30,657 bases of DNA from Lingula anatina (GCF_001039355.2 NW_019775691.1:881848-912504); one strand, 5' to 3'. Counted from the stretch's first letter, positions 12,101 to 20,565 are shown. Notes: generated by a model not told the origin, from the letters alone. A program made the numbers and translations.

Positions 12101-15100
12101 TGTGGATAAACCATAGGTTATATATCCATGTGCCTAGCGCCTCAATCTATCCCTATTTGGACTATTGAAGTGGAGAGCTGAGTGACAGTGCATGTGATCA
12201 ACTGGAATTGCTTTCCTGGAAGCCGAGGATGTCTGTGAATGATGAAGAGCAGGTGGTTCTGCCTCAACTCTGACATCACTGGACAGGAAACAAGAAATCA
12301 CCCAATAAAAATACATCTTAGGTTCAGCAATAAGCTCAGTAAATGTTGGATTATAGGCATGTAATGAAGGCCAGGGCTTTTTGATTAGAGGATGTCATCA
12401 TCTTTTATTTAGGAATTGTCATCTGTGACATCCTTTCTGCCATTACTCCCTTAAAAAGTATGATTATAGCCTGCAGTGAGTGGGTCATTTGTCACTGTAC
12501 CCAGTGATGCTCCCCCTGGAGATGTTGGTGATTAGGTGCACCAGCCAATTTTAACTTTCTTCTGGCAACACAGGAGATAAGACTAATGAATTCTTAAATG
12601 TGAGAATGTGCTAGCATCTTGACTGCAGTCTTCTGATTCCCCTCACTGTCAGACCTAATTTGTATATTCCTTTGTTTGGTATATCAGTGCTATAAAGTGG
12701 GCAGTTTACATGGAAACCTGATTGTAACAGTTTTCTTAAAACAAGTTGACGTAAGCAGATAGTTTGGAATGGTACGATAAGTAGGTGACAGGCATGGCTG
12801 TATCCATGGTTATCTCCTGCGATTTCCTGCAAAGTTACAAACAAGTTTTCATGACTTAACAGTCTGGTTAGATAATGATGTGTGAAGGACCTTCATGTTT
12901 CCTGCTGTGGTTTGGAATCCTTAGCCTACAGTTGACATGGGAAGACATGCCATTCATGGTGCAAGTCATAAGCTACCTGTGTTTGGGGGTTTGGAGCCAA
13001 CCATGAACTACCTTTGTTTGGGGGTTTGGAACCAGCCATGAACTACCTATGTTTTGGGGATTGGAACCAGTCATGAACTACCTTTGTTTGGGGGTTTGGA
13101 ACCAGCCATGAACTGCCTGTGTTTTGGGGTTTGGAACCAGTCATGAGCTACCTGTGTTTTGGGGTTTGGAACCAGTCATGAGCTACCTGTGTTTTGGGGT
13201 TTGGAACCAGTCATGAACTACCTGTGTTTTGGGGTTTGGAACCAGTCATGAACTACCTGTGTTGAGGGTGTGGTGCCATTCATTAACTACCTTTGTTGGG
13301 GGGTTGCAAAGTTGCATTTATGTTGCCAAATGCTCACAAGCTCAGAAGCTAGTCATTTATAAAATATATGATAAAAAATAATATGATATATAGTTATGAA
13401 AATGGGGGATTATTAAAGGATATGTAAATAAAGACAGCACACACTTATCTCCCATATTTCCTAAAAGGTAGGATTAATCATTCATCCATAGAAAAAACTA
13501 TATCTCCTACCGTGATACTTGATGACTCAAGGAAGATAATGAATGTATCAATTAAGATAGAACATGTTTCTCCCCCAATTATCCAAAAAGTAAGATGAGG
13601 AAATTAGGTAAATAGCAAAGACTACTTGAACAAATTGTTGACACAAGAGTTTAAATAAAGGCATATATTATATTATTATTATTTTTAAAAATCAGCACAA
13701 AAGAAACAATGACCATTGGCAGGTGAAATGGGGATGCTCCCCCGCAATACCCACTTTGCCCTGCCTGCTCCCCATAAGCCAGGCCAGCCCAGGCCACTTT
13801 ACCGTGCTGCTACTCACTTTGTAACTAAGGGTCCATTCCCATTCCCTATTGTACTAGCAGGATCGATCTATCTCCGAGGGGTTTCTTCCTAAATTGCATT
13901 TAGCTTAAGCATGCGCAAATGTTTATACCCCCTTAGCAGCTTTAGTGGGCGTGATAGACATTTAAGCCACTTAAATTGAATGCAATTTAGTGAGAATCCC
14001 CTCAGAGTAAGATGGATCCTACTAGCACAATAGGTTTTTGTGAACTCAGTCTAACTTCGGTGTGTGCTTGGTTACTGGAAGCTACCTGGACACAATGGTC
14101 ACACTGAAACAATGTGAAAGGGCTTAGGGGAGCTGAGCACACATAAAAGCTAATTACTCCCTATATGCTCCAGGAGGCCTGTCATTCAGTTAAGCTGAAT
14201 GCACTCAGTGAGAGTCCTGGCAGAGTTGGATTTATCTACGTAGGCAGGGAATGGGGTCTAAGTGTGGTCTTATGAACTACCTGGAATGAAGGTGTAGACA
14301 TGGAGAGAATACTGTGACCAGATCCAGTGTGCATCTCACTATGTGATTTAATTAAGACCTCAATAAAATGTTGGTGTCTAGAGAAGTGAGTTAAGACATT
14401 TGTGGTTAAAATTGTCTCTGGTCTGAATACATCTTCGGCTGATAAGATCCAATGGGAACTGAAGCATGTATCTGCTCATGCACCAGGAGCCTGGTTAGTG
14501 CTATGTACAGAAGACATAGATCTTCAAAATGGCCATTTCCAAAGTGAAATGATGGAAATTCGATTTCTCAGGACAGTCTTAGTAATTGGTACTGCTGTTC
14601 TGTTGGTCTGCTGGGTGTGTTGAGTCACGGAAGACGGGAAATTATGGACAGATGAGGAGAGAGAACATTAGCTGAGGGCTCTGGAGGGTTCCTTCAGTAC
14701 ACACAGCAGTTGCCATGGCAACATGACTCAAACAACCTTTGGCTGACGTCACGCCTTGGGAAGATTGAAGTTAAATCTTTAATTTGTCTCGTTGTCTAGC
14801 CACAATGATCTGGAATAAGTCAGAGCCATGCATTTGTCGCTGACTCATTTTGCCTTGGTATGTGAAAGGCATTAAGTGCAAATCTTTGGACGTATTCAGA
14901 GCAGTGGACTAACTGGTCCGAGGGTCAAATATGGCCGATCCACTTGAATACTTCCCCACGGGATATCTCTTCAGTGTCTATTAGCAGATTAGATGGCAAG
15001 TTTTTTAATGGGTCACCATATTTGACCATCAGACTAGTAATTCCCTATTGTGAATGGGCCTTTGTTCTGACTTGGACTACCTTCTCACAATATGTATGTT

Positions 15101-16815
15101 ACTTCATGATAACATGTAGTGTGAACCGAGATGTGTGAATGGCTAAAAGAACTCTCTGATTTGTTTGTTGTGGTTGATATAAAGATATAGTGGTAATTTT
15201 GATATAGAGGTTTTGCAGTGGTAATGTTGATATAGAGGTCTGGCTGTGGTAATGTTGATACAGTTGTCTAGCAGTGGTAATGATATAGAGGTCTTTCTGT
15301 GGCTATGTTGATATAGAGGTCTGGCAGTGGTTATGTTGATATAGAGGTCTGGCAGTGGTAATGTTGATATAGAGGTCTGGCAGTGGTAATGTTGATATAG
15401 AGGTCTGGCAGTGGTAATGTTGATATAGAGGTCTGGCAGTTGTAACGTTTATATAAAGGTCTGGCAGTGGTAATGTTGATATAGAGGTCTGGCTGTGGTA
15501 ATGTTGATATAGAGGTCTGGCGGTGGTAATGTTGATATTATAGCTCTGACAGTGGTTATTTTATTGAACCTTGTGCTGAGGTTTTTTGGCATATATCACT
15601 CAGTTGACCTTCGTGTTGATTGTGGAAAGTATACAATTATATGTGAATCGCCTGCCTCCATAGCAGCCATATTTGAGAATTGGAAAAAAAGACAGTAAGT
15701 GAATCAAGGGAGGTTGCACTATGAAGACAGAGCTGATGGCACTTTAGAGATTATTGATTACGGTGTGGGTGGTAGTTGATTTATTAATTAATGCAGGGTT
15801 GTAAGTGGGGAATGATATTCATTTGATTATGGAGTGGGTGGTAGTTAATTAATTAATTAATGCAGGGTGTCAGTTGGAAATGCATTATTCCTTGCTTGCA
15901 GAATAAAAAAGCTTCGTGATAATTAGACTTAAAACAATTGCCGCTTCCTGGGGCAGCACTTTGTTAGGGAAAAGGTCTTGTAAATGTAATGATTAATTTT
16001 CATGTTAAGAAGATTAGCAGATGTACCTGTGGTTTAGAACTTTGGCACGTACACCTTTCTCACTGGACAGAACTTAATGTGATTTCACCCAGTGAAAGTG
16101 TCAGTCTTCAAATAGAAGAAATTATATGTTGAAATAAGGGAAAATGTTTTAGTTTGTGGTAGGCAACATGTTATCTAATTAAGTTAGGGTGCTAGCAGAC
16201 TTTTCCTGTTTAATAATAGTAAAGTCGAAAAATATATTTTGTGCGAGTTGAGATAAAGGGATGTAAGAAAATTGATCTTTGGTGTATTTTATTTAAATGA
16301 ACTGGGGAGTTTGTAAGTATAACTATTTTGCAAAGTTGTGTTTGCCAGTTTAATAGCCAGAATAATAATGTTGTTTAACAGGAAAATAGGAAAGATACAT
16401 TAAGTACATATTCTAAACATACATTACCCACTTATGTTGATTGACATAATGTTATAAATGCCATTGATATACTAGACTGGGCAGGTTTGTTGCTTCCTTC
16501 TGCTGTAAATATGACTATTGTATATACAGGGTCCCCCCCCCAAAAAAAAAAAAAAAAATGTAATAAATCCTACAAAGATCCATCAAATTTCAAGAAATTT
16601 GCTGGACTAAAATTTCAATATGAGTATGGTCATTCCCAAAAGTTTCAGTTATCTTGGTCACTTTGCATAAAAGTTATGTTAAATGACTGCTGTATATATA
16701 CTGTTAAATGACTGCTCTATGTTTCAGGTGGATTGAAGTGATCAACAGTGCCACCAGCAGTGCACACAGGACACGGCTGTTCAGTCGCATGGAGAGTGAG
16801 ATGGAGGCCAGATGA
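53..16815 (+). CDS. FARP: FARP1/2-like Rho guanine nucleotide exchange factor, 3' part of gene (14 exons)
   Basis: Joined exons 53-142, 425-558, 1387-1468, 1737-1923, 2104-2154, 2508-2566, 3046-3117, 3389-3457, 3680-3852, 4240-4355, 4703-4848, 5426-5533, 7561-7712 and 16728-16815 give 1527 nt, an unbroken 508-codon reading frame ending in TGA. Every junction has GT/AG and matching phase. Residues about 4-200 are a DH (RhoGEF) domain with the opening motif AKELLMTERTY and the core LKPAQRLMHYQLIL. Residues about 226-325 are PH1, closing with the helix around DKWVEDL. A linker carries VCWHRNTSVSM, and residues 394-490 are PH2, with GYLLRKFKNSNGWQKLW and the closing WIEVI. These motifs and the tail WIEVINSATSSA match the FARP family as I know it, closest to FARP1. 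The FERM and FERM-adjacent regions lie upstream of the window. FARP proteins act at the plasma membrane as exchange factors for Rho-family GTPases and downstream of plexin/semaphorin signals. A single pre-duplication FARP1/2 orthologue is likely but not proven. Confidence 0.95.
425..558 (+). CDS. FARP: FARP window exon 2: DH domain
   Basis: The acceptor is tcttccag and the donor is atgtg|gtaaga (phase 2). It encodes 44 codons of DH helices, including FTHLDPIYEFH and EIEQRLAMW. The last 42 bases and the donor are copied seven more times downstream. The upstream-most donor is taken as real because its product matches the family and joins exon 3 in phase. Confidence 0.93.
517..1245 (+). repeat. 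Minisatellite copying the exon 2 / donor junction (8 copies, 90-99 bp)
   Basis: Copies begin at 517 (exon 2 itself), 613, 709, 799, 889, 979, 1078 and 1177. Each carries the exon's last 42 bases, the donor and about 50 intron bases. Decoy donor GTs lie at 655, 751, 841, 931, 1021 and 1120. The last copy has lost its donor (gtga|caag). All unit lengths are multiples of three. Confidence 0.95.
1387..1468 (+). CDS. FARP: FARP window exon 3: DH domain
   Basis: The acceptor is gtcattccag. The first base completes Trp75, followed by 27 codons including HLNGDYQRIGDIMLNNL. This matches the family's 'RIGDILL' segment. The donor is ttgcag|gtttgt, a weaker site than its neighbours. Confidence 0.9.
1737..1923 (+). 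CDS. FARP: FARP window exon 4: DH catalytic core
   Basis: The acceptor is ccatttcag and the donor gaaa|gtaagt (phase 1). It encodes 62 codons including ESQKVCYLPLYSFFLKPAQR and RLMHYQLIL. This is the most conserved DH region, the helix that contacts the GTPase switch regions in known RhoGEF structures. Confidence 0.95.
2104..2154 (+). CDS. FARP: FARP window exon 5: DH domain
   Basis: A 51-nt exon with acceptor tttccag and donor aaat|gtaagt, in phase 1 at both ends. It encodes LLAHYYADHPDYKDCK, equivalent to the family's 'HY..GH.DY.DC' segment that continues the core DH helix. Confidence 0.92.
2508..2566 (+). CDS. FARP: FARP window exon 6: DH domain
   Basis: A 59-nt exon with acceptor tatttccag and donor agtttg|gtaagt. 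It encodes SLIKIAEVTSASADTMRSL, the DH helix leading towards the DH-PH linker. A degenerate second copy of this exon follows 63 bases downstream. Confidence 0.9.
2515..2640 (+). repeat. Degenerate tandem duplicate of exon 6 and its donor
   Basis: The sequence 2515-2577 (exon 6 from tattaaaa plus donor) recurs at 2578-2640 with substitutions. The donor is changed to gtgagt at 2630. The copy has no pyrimidine tract, and entered in phase 0 it would read TAT-TAA, so it is not expected to be a coding exon. Confidence 0.88.
2701..2837 (+). repeat. 14-bp minisatellite (ccatgtggtactgt units)
   Basis: About ten imperfect 14-bp units lie in the intron after exon 6. The last four are the most regular. 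Confidence 0.85.
3046..3117 (+). CDS. FARP: FARP window exon 7: end of DH domain
   Basis: A 72-nt, phase 0-0 exon with acceptor ctgttgtag and donor ccagg|gtaagt. It encodes LHKLLELQRDLLGIDNLVQP, matching the 'ENLQKL.ELQRDL.GI.NL' end of the DH domain in FARP proteins. Confidence 0.93.
3389..3457 (+). CDS. FARP: FARP window exon 8: first strand of PH1
   Basis: A 69-nt, phase 0-0 exon with acceptor atttctag and donor ttcttg|gtaagt. It encodes EFIREGCLQKLSRKGYQQR and MFFL, the opening strands of the first PH domain. The exon end and donor are repeated three more times immediately downstream. Confidence 0.93.
3447..3563 (+). repeat. Tandem copies of the exon 8 / donor junction
   Basis: The boundary ttcttg|gtaagtt recurs with donor GTs at 3458 (real), 3496, 3525 and 3554, the last two 29 bp apart. 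Intervening bases (agcataggatgtt) are also shared. Confidence 0.9.
3680..3852 (+). CDS. FARP: FARP window exon 9: PH1 body
   Basis: The acceptor is cccttccag and the donor gccag|gtcagt (phase 2). The 57 codons include LSDMLVYTSRS, HGQLPLRNMYVEE and SFTIFSGNRCLLVAA, the central strands of PH1. A degenerate GT-rich array follows the donor. Confidence 0.93.
3853..4200 (+). repeat. Degenerate GT-rich array (gtgttaggtgtg units)
   Basis: Irregular units of about 15-25 bp built from variants of gtgttaggtgtgacagt fill almost the whole intron after exon 9. A longer sub-unit including ccattgtttcaggtgt occurs twice near 3960-4025. Confidence 0.8.
4240..4355 (+). CDS. FARP: FARP window exon 10: C-terminal helix of PH1 and linker
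   Basis: The acceptor is atttttcag and the donor tacaa|gtgagt (phase 1). It encodes SQEEKDKWVEDLTDSIQL with the conserved PH-domain tryptophan, then a polar linker. Junction-like copies follow downstream. Confidence 0.92.
4346..4461 (+). repeat. Copies of the exon 10 / donor junction
   Basis: The boundary tccagtacaa|gtgagt recurs as tagtacaagtgaat (from 4377) and tccagtacgagtgagtgctg (from 4421). The last two copies share the 3' extension ttag.c.gattgtattcac. Confidence 0.85.
4703..4848 (+). CDS. FARP: FARP window exon 11: PH1-PH2 linker
   Basis: The acceptor is atctgttcag and the donor atcaag|gtgaga (phase 0). It encodes a Ser/Pro-rich stretch and then the conserved linker motif HVCWHRNTSVSM, which I recognise from FARP proteins just before PH2. 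A 54-bp array copying its 3' end follows. Confidence 0.92.
4832..5172 (+). repeat. 54-bp minisatellite copying the exon 11 / donor junction
   Basis: Units begin at 4902, 4956, 5010, 5064 and 5118, nearly identical in the middle. Each carries a version of the exon 11 end and donor (acacagccatcaag|gtgaga, first at 4835), mostly as catgaaagtgagac. The unit is 18 codons long, so open frames run through it on both strands. Confidence 0.95.
5238..5435 (+). repeat. Three tandem copies of the exon 12 acceptor
   Basis: The acceptor region (cacatcagtaattg...tttccag|aaccagt) occurs with AG ending at 5266, 5348 and 5425, 82 and 77 bp apart. Each copy includes the polypyrimidine tract and the first exon bases. 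Only the last copy lacks TGA as the third codon. Confidence 0.93.
5426..5533 (+). CDS. FARP: FARP window exon 12: first half of PH2
   Basis: A 36-codon, phase 0-0 exon. It encodes NQLSGYLLRKFKNSNGWQKL and WVVFTNFCLFFYK, nearly identical to the family's PH2. The acceptor at 5424-5425 is the third of three similar sites. Only this one keeps the frame open, because the two upstream copies read Asn-Gln-stop. Confidence 0.95.
5534..6759 (+). other. FARP intron 12, first part
   Basis: This is AT-rich intron sequence. I see no coding exon, RNA gene or clear repeat apart from a poly-A run near 5670. Confidence 0.6.
6760..7074. mobile_element. Foldback MITE-like element with long inverted arms (315 bp)
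   Basis: The left arm starts gccgcattcacatcgagaag and its reverse complement ends at 7074. The two arms of roughly 140-150 bp pair almost end to end, through ccaagaactaaatatg, atgtacatgaaag, cgcctaat and ctctcacacgcctccc. The right arm has a small internal duplication (gcctcggctttgtag). No coding capacity and no clear target-site duplication are seen. Confidence 0.88.
7075..7560 (+). other. FARP intron 12, last part
   Basis: AT-rich sequence between the foldback element and exon 13. The pyrimidine-rich acceptor is at its end, and I see nothing else. Confidence 0.6.
7561..7712 (+). CDS. FARP: FARP window exon 13: second half of PH2
   Basis: The acceptor is tatactttcag and the donor gaaag|gtatgt (phase 2). 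It encodes DDFPLASLPLLGYSVS, HKDYVFKLQFKNHVYFFRAE and YTFER, the conserved later strands of PH2. It is followed by a 9-kb intron that houses an antisense gene. Confidence 0.95.
7759..8060. mobile_element. MITE-like element with about 50-bp inverted ends (302 bp)
   Basis: The left end cttagatttgtgagca...gactccagccgcaaat matches the reverse complement of the right end (ctaagatttgtgggca...gactccagccacaaac) over about 50 bases. It has a unique middle and no coding capacity. Confidence 0.82.
8415..8420 (-). terminator. Candidate polyadenylation signal of nested gene
   Basis: AATAAA on the minus strand, 287 bases after the stop codon, would give a 3' UTR of about 300 bases. This is a position-based guess in AT-rich DNA. 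Confidence 0.3.
8707..8945 (-). CDS. Nested gene exon 3: Cys-containing helices and stop
   Basis: The acceptor is strong (ccattttctttttcag). It reads in the phase set by exon 2 for 78 codons to TAA at 8709-8707. It encodes a Pro/Ser/Thr-rich lead, then EEAEAQRLCAFLQQQMEIYC and LQQLGLSVQNIRTTLL, ending in a C-terminal Cys. Confidence 0.66.
8707..11533 (-). CDS. Unrecognised secreted helix-rich protein, nested antisense in the last FARP intron (3 exons)
   Basis: Exons 11533-11251, 10490-10335 and 8945-8707 join into 678 nt: 225 residues plus TAA, with all junctions in phase 1. Residues 1-24 look like a signal peptide (hydrophobic LYCTLVLGVFLGLFHLILA, likely cleaved before HPPSS). Residues about 25-62 are acidic and Gln/Asn-rich. 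Helices are suggested at about 66-92 (NVQLKLLKVLWELRNIITEQ), 104-121, 168-199 (EEAEAQRLCAFLQQQMEIYC) and 200-217. Cys140, 168, 179, 190 and 225 lie in the mature part, and Asn119 is in an N-X-S sequon. I do not recognise the family. The length, signal peptide, long amphipathic helices and the LLPPTL segment after the first helix recall class I helical cytokines of the IL-6/CNTF type. However, the second and fourth helices are short and no diagnostic motif is present, so that is only a hypothesis. Evidence that it is a gene: three phase-compatible exons, strong splice sites and an ATG-free leader with a TATA box. Confidence 0.68.
10071..10262. repeat. Two-copy 99-bp tandem repeat
   Basis: tagttgtgataaaagtaa...ctgtcgactagtaaccac...gatgtgatagtggtgtagatg occurs at 10071 and again at 10170. 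It lies in intron 2 of the nested gene. Confidence 0.88.
10335..10490 (-). CDS. Nested gene exon 2
   Basis: This exon has 156 nt in phase 1-1. The acceptor has a long pyrimidine tract (ctccccctcccccatccaacag) and the donor is cagag|gtgaaa. It encodes VDLLPPTLAADYNLGHITTY, an N-X-S sequon, a Lys-Arg pair and EEPLGCLPRPV. The frame is open through the exon in the phase exon 1 requires. Confidence 0.62.
11251..11533 (-). CDS. Nested gene exon 1: signal peptide and first helix
   Basis: The ATG at 11533 is the first ATG downstream of the TATA-like box at 11944-11938. 94 codons are followed by the strong donor gagg|gtgagtac (phase 1). An alternative acceptor-like tract (ctccccacag, AG at 11440-11439) inside the exon could start a shorter exon. 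I prefer the full form because the bases before it encode a convincing signal peptide. Confidence 0.66.
11534..11915 (-). other. Probable 5' leader of nested gene, free of ATG
   Basis: I find no ATG in any frame on the minus strand over about 380 bases between the TATA-like box and the ATG of exon 1. Several would be expected by chance. The leader contains two short tandem repeats of 39 and about 67 bp. Confidence 0.5.
11938..11944 (-). promoter_or_regulatory. Candidate TATA box (TATAAAA) of nested gene
   Basis: On the minus strand this reads ctataaaactgg. A CTCAG initiator-like sequence follows about 24 bases downstream. The transcript would start near 11915-11920 and give a leader of about 385 bases. 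Confidence 0.45.
12961..13307. repeat. 35-bp minisatellite, about 10 copies
   Basis: Units of the form accagtcatgaactacctg plus tgttttggggtttgga repeat with few substitutions. The middle copies are almost identical. Confidence 0.93.
13845..14034. mobile_element. MITE-like element with about 65-bp inverted ends (190 bp)
   Basis: Left cctattgtactagcaggatc...taaattgcatttagcttaag pairs with the right end read in reverse (cctattgtgctagtaggatc...taaattgcattcaatttaag). A diverged copy of one arm lies at about 14165-14262, suggesting a nested or tandem insertion of the same family. Confidence 0.85.
14908..15038. mobile_element. Short foldback element (about 130 bp)
   Basis: The end actggtccgagggtcaaatatgg pairs with the reverse of ccatatttgaccatcagactagt. 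There is no coding capacity. Confidence 0.7.
15170..15560. repeat. 28-bp minisatellite, about 14 copies
   Basis: Units gatatagaggtctggcagtg plus gtaatgtt repeat in tandem, degenerate at both edges. Confidence 0.93.
16728..16815 (+). CDS. FARP: FARP window exon 14: last coding exon
   Basis: The acceptor is tatgtttcag. The first base completes Arg480, then WIEVINSATSSAHRTRLFSR leads to the C-terminus and TGA at 16813-16815. WIEVI is the closing PH2 helix. The start of this tail resembles FARP1, while the last residues (MESEMEAR) look lineage-specific. Confidence 0.93.
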
Positions 16816-17180
16816 CGACTGCGGACAAGCCTGGGTTCTGATTTGTGCTTTCACACTGACTCATATTAGCATGGTGTGGGGAGAGACTGAAATCAGGACA
16901 AATAGATTCCGCGCATTTGGTGGATGCTGAAGAAATAATAATGTGTAAAAAGTTAAAGAGACAACTGCTGGTGATGTGGTATAAATTGAAATGCTTCCCC
17001 TGGGGGGGGGCACCCCTGGGGAGGGCATTAGACCTCAGGGTGATGGTCATATCCCCAGGGAGTTTCCCAGAAAGTGATCAGGAAGATGTCCACATTAAAC
17101 TCTGCTGACACTGAAGGACTGGGATTTTCGAGGATTAACCACTGCCTTTTGAGCAATAAAAGATGTCATATGTCCTGTGA
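16816..17180 (+). other. FARP 3' untranslated region (inferred extent)
   Basis: This sequence runs from the FARP stop codon to about 20 bases past an AATAAA. It includes a G-rich, partly palindromic patch at 16995-17055. The end is a guess from the signal; longer forms ending near the AATAAA at 18365 are possible. Confidence 0.55.
17155..17160 (+). terminator. Candidate FARP polyadenylation signal AATAAA
   Basis: A canonical AATAAA lies 340 bases past the stop. It is followed about 15 bases later by a GT-containing stretch (tgtcctgtgaggt) that could serve as the downstream element. Confidence 0.5.
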
Positions 17181-18936
17181 GGTACGTAAGGAGGACAGGA
17201 CATGACCAGTGTAATCTTTGGTTCTCAAAGAGAAACAGTTGATATGTTTTTTTCTTCTTAATTACAGTTTAACGGTCACAGATGTATCATTTTGATCACG
17301 TGAAGTATTTTTATCATTTGCGTGGACATTAAGCTGTGGCCCCAGGGCTGCCATTGCCAGAAAATCGGCAGCTGTTTAGAGATCAGGAAATAGAAAGTGG
17401 TCTTCCCACAGGGCCACCCAGCACAACAAAGGATGGGAAATGGTGTGTGTCGTCAGCGGTAACGACATTTCTAGTACCTATCATAGGTTTCTAAGTCATC
17501 CTGATGACAAAAATATGAGCTGTAAAGAAGATATGTTAATCGGTTCCCCTCCTAGTGTGAAACTGGACTCCTCATGTTGTGGCCTTGCTGTTTAATGGGA
17601 GAGTCAATTGCCTTTGACGAGGGGAGTAAGGTGGTGTTTGAGCCATTATGTCAGATCATTAGTGTGATTTCTCATCATCAGTAGAATGGCTTTGCCATTT
17701 GCACATCTCTCACCAAGGGTCTGATGGAAGTCAGACAGGGAAATCATGGCCTCTGAATACAGACCTTATTTATCAAGACTTCACTTTGAAAAAAAAAGAT
17801 AACAGCACTAGAAAGATCTAGATATCAAGAACTGAGTGCATGTGTACTGGGTGTGAATGCGCTGACACAATCTCCTCCAGTACACTGGCACACCTAACAC
17901 AATCTCTCCCAGTACACTGGCACACCTAACACATCAGCCAGGTTGCCACTGAAGCCAAGGCCCTCAACATTTGGTTTCTTAACATAAAATACCCATCAGC
18001 TGATGTATTAAAATGACCAAATATATTCCTTTCTTTTAGTAAGAAGTATTTTTGATACCTTTGCATTTGATATTTTGAGCTTTATCTTTTGTGTACATCA
18101 TGATTCACACTTCAATCTTCATGAATGTAGGACATTTATACCAGTACCATGTTAAGCATAATGCTGGGTCAGAAATTAGTTTTCTATCCATAAGAAATAC
18201 CACTTTGCATGGACAAACTTGCGCCATCCTGTCCACTGTCACGTCGATGACACTGACAAGCCATCCTTCTTGTCAACAGAGCCGTGTCAGTCATCACGTT
18301 TCTGTCAGATATCTAGAAAACGTGTACAAGTAGATAGCGTGTTAGCTTAAGTGATAAAGTGAGAAATAAACCATACATGTATGTATAGCAGAGTAAATAA
18401 TGAGGGGACTTTGTGAATTTTTGCTATTATAAATCATGTCTATTATGCTTCTTTAATCATGCTTTTGCATAATAATCAAATTATCAGTGAATACAAGTGT
18501 CTGTATACCTGTATCTCACTTACAAACACACTTGAGTTTAATGTGTTATGAAAACAATGTTTAGTTGCCAATTAATCCAGCAGTAGATCTTACATAAATG
18601 CACTGGCAGTGTGTTCATTTTCATTTGCTACTTGACTGACGCATTTTTTCCATACTTCCAATTTTCAACGGCAGATTTTGAGAGGCAGATTTAGTAGAAC
18701 ATGCGGAGTTTTAAAAGAAAGCTCTATTGCTATTCATAACACTTTTGTACTATTCACTTTTGTAACCTCCTGTATAAAAGAGTCCAAGTGAGTGAATCTG
18801 TGATGGAGTTGTTAATTAGTCACAAACTATATTTGTTAATTATGTACAGTAATTAGAAGTGTTCCTGCAAGACCGCAGTGTCCAGGAGTAATAAATGTTG
18901 TTCTGTTCAGGAGTGATTACTGAGGCCCATTTTGCG
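17181..18936. other. Intergenic sequence after FARP
   Basis: I see no gene. A two-copy 36-bp repeat lies near 17869-17935 (tccagtacactggcacacct), and further AATAAA motifs at 18365 and near 18890 could serve longer FARP transcripts. Confidence 0.55.
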
Positions 18937-19895
18937 GTTTGTGCTCCCCAGATAAGAAATTAATATGCCGGAGGCGAGAGCGGCAAACATTTTTGTTGTT
19001 CTTATGTTATTAGTGTTATTTCACCAGCTGTTGCAATAATGATAGAATATAACCTTATTTACCATTTAACATAGGATTGGTGCATTTAGTTTGGAAGGCT
19101 TGTAAAGCTTCCACGCGTATTCCCCCGGATGAGTATCAAAACGTTATTGTAGTGTGTTATGTATATAAATTATATATTATATAATATTTTGAGCACTTTC
19201 TACAGTACATCTAGTTAATTCCGTGATAGCATTACATTGTTCATGCTCTGCTACAAACGAATGGGATTAACAGTAAACTATTGATCACTGAAAGTGTTGT
19301 TTGATTTATGACATAGTTTCAGCCATTACCAGATACAAAAGTATGTACTTGTCATGCATCATGATTAAAATCCAAGTCGCAGTAAATTTTAAGTAGTTTA
19401 ATCACAAAAAGACAGAAAAAAAGACAAAAGTACATTTTAAATTTACATGTACATTCTGTGGAGAAGAACCGCTTTCATTAACTATCTTGCATATTAGGGA
19501 TTGGAAAATATTTTTCTGTCTCAGACCCCTACAAGCTTCACATGACTGTTTACTCTCTATCTAAAGGTAAACCGTTTACATTTCTTGCCATCTTTAAAGT
19601 CAAGTTAGCGCCCTTAACCACGTTCTAATGATTGCCAAATTCTGAAGCTGTGCTCGGCTGAACTGATGATTGCATGAGTCATTGAAGAGAGCCTATCAGA
19701 TAACACGCCGTCCGCGGTCAGAGGAAATGTGCTAGTTGAGACAGTTGGGATGTGCTTTATAGCCGGAAAAGAATGCGACAGGTGTGAAATGGCACACTTG
19801 ATGTAATTCAAAGTTGCAAAGTTGCTCCCTTAAGTTCGATCCTTGTTGAAATCAGGGGGAGGGGGCGGTAGTAACTTTCTCTCGGGGTGGCAGGA

Positions 19896-19942
<47 letters not shown>

Positions 19943-19950
19943 TACACTCA

Positions 19951-19981
<31 letters not shown>

Positions 19982-20563
19982 GCTCTCGCTCTCTCACTAT
20001 CTCCGGTACAGAATACATCGCTCTGACCAGGCCGAGTCACCATGTGTCCAGCAGGCAGAACATGGTGTGAGGCTGACCACGGGCAGGAAGTAAGCCATTA
20101 CAAAGGTAGGCCTGTCTATGTCAGTCCAGCCAGTACAGGACCACATCGGCTCTTTGTGTTCTGATTCCTCGATACAGTAGCTGCCGGAACCCGCGAGATG
20201 CCGTTTCACTTAACTAGTCGATCAAGCTGCCATTAATAGAGAAGATTTATGTTGTCATATTTGCCTCATGACACTCCGCCTCTCAGTGCGGTGAGGAGCG
20301 TCCTGGAGGAGCAACTGCGTGATTTATGCTCGCCCCAATGTATAGAATGTGGTTTTAACGAGGATGTGATGCCATTCACTGCTGCGTTATGTCTGTACTA
20401 TATGAGCCGATACATCGCGCATTAACTATCATCTATCTCCAGTAACTATATGAGTAAATATACCGCACATTAACTAACATTTATCTCCAGTAACTATATG
20501 GACCAATACACCACACATTAACTAGTAACTGTCAGAGCCGATATATGTACACTCAACATTAAC
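18937..20563. repeat. Tandem segmental duplication, copy 1 (1627 bp)
   Basis: It is nearly identical to 20566-22186, offset by 1629 bp at the start and 1623 bp after a microsatellite length change. I see scattered single-base differences. No gene is seen in it. It ends inside a minisatellite (cattaact...atctccagtaactatatg) just before the N at 20564. Confidence 0.95.
19901..19996. repeat. (CT)n(CA)n(CT)n microsatellite
   Basis: Compound dinucleotide tract within duplication copy 1. The counterpart at 21527-21619 starts with a longer C run and has fewer CT units. Confidence 0.95.
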
Positions 20564-20564
20564 N
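20564..20564. other. Single ambiguous base or collapsed gap
   Basis: This is the only N in the window, exactly at the boundary of the two duplicated blocks. Confidence 0.95.
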
Positions 20565-20565
20565 T

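Larger units (their letters stand above)
7713..16727 (+). other. Large last intron of FARP (9.0 kb)
   Basis: Donor gtatgt and acceptor gtttcag bound it. It holds the antisense nested gene, three foldback elements and two clear minisatellites. The stretches 8061-8400, 8946-10334 outside the 99-bp repeat, 11945-12960, 13311-13844, 14265-14900 and 15561-16727 show nothing I can name. Confidence 0.85.
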
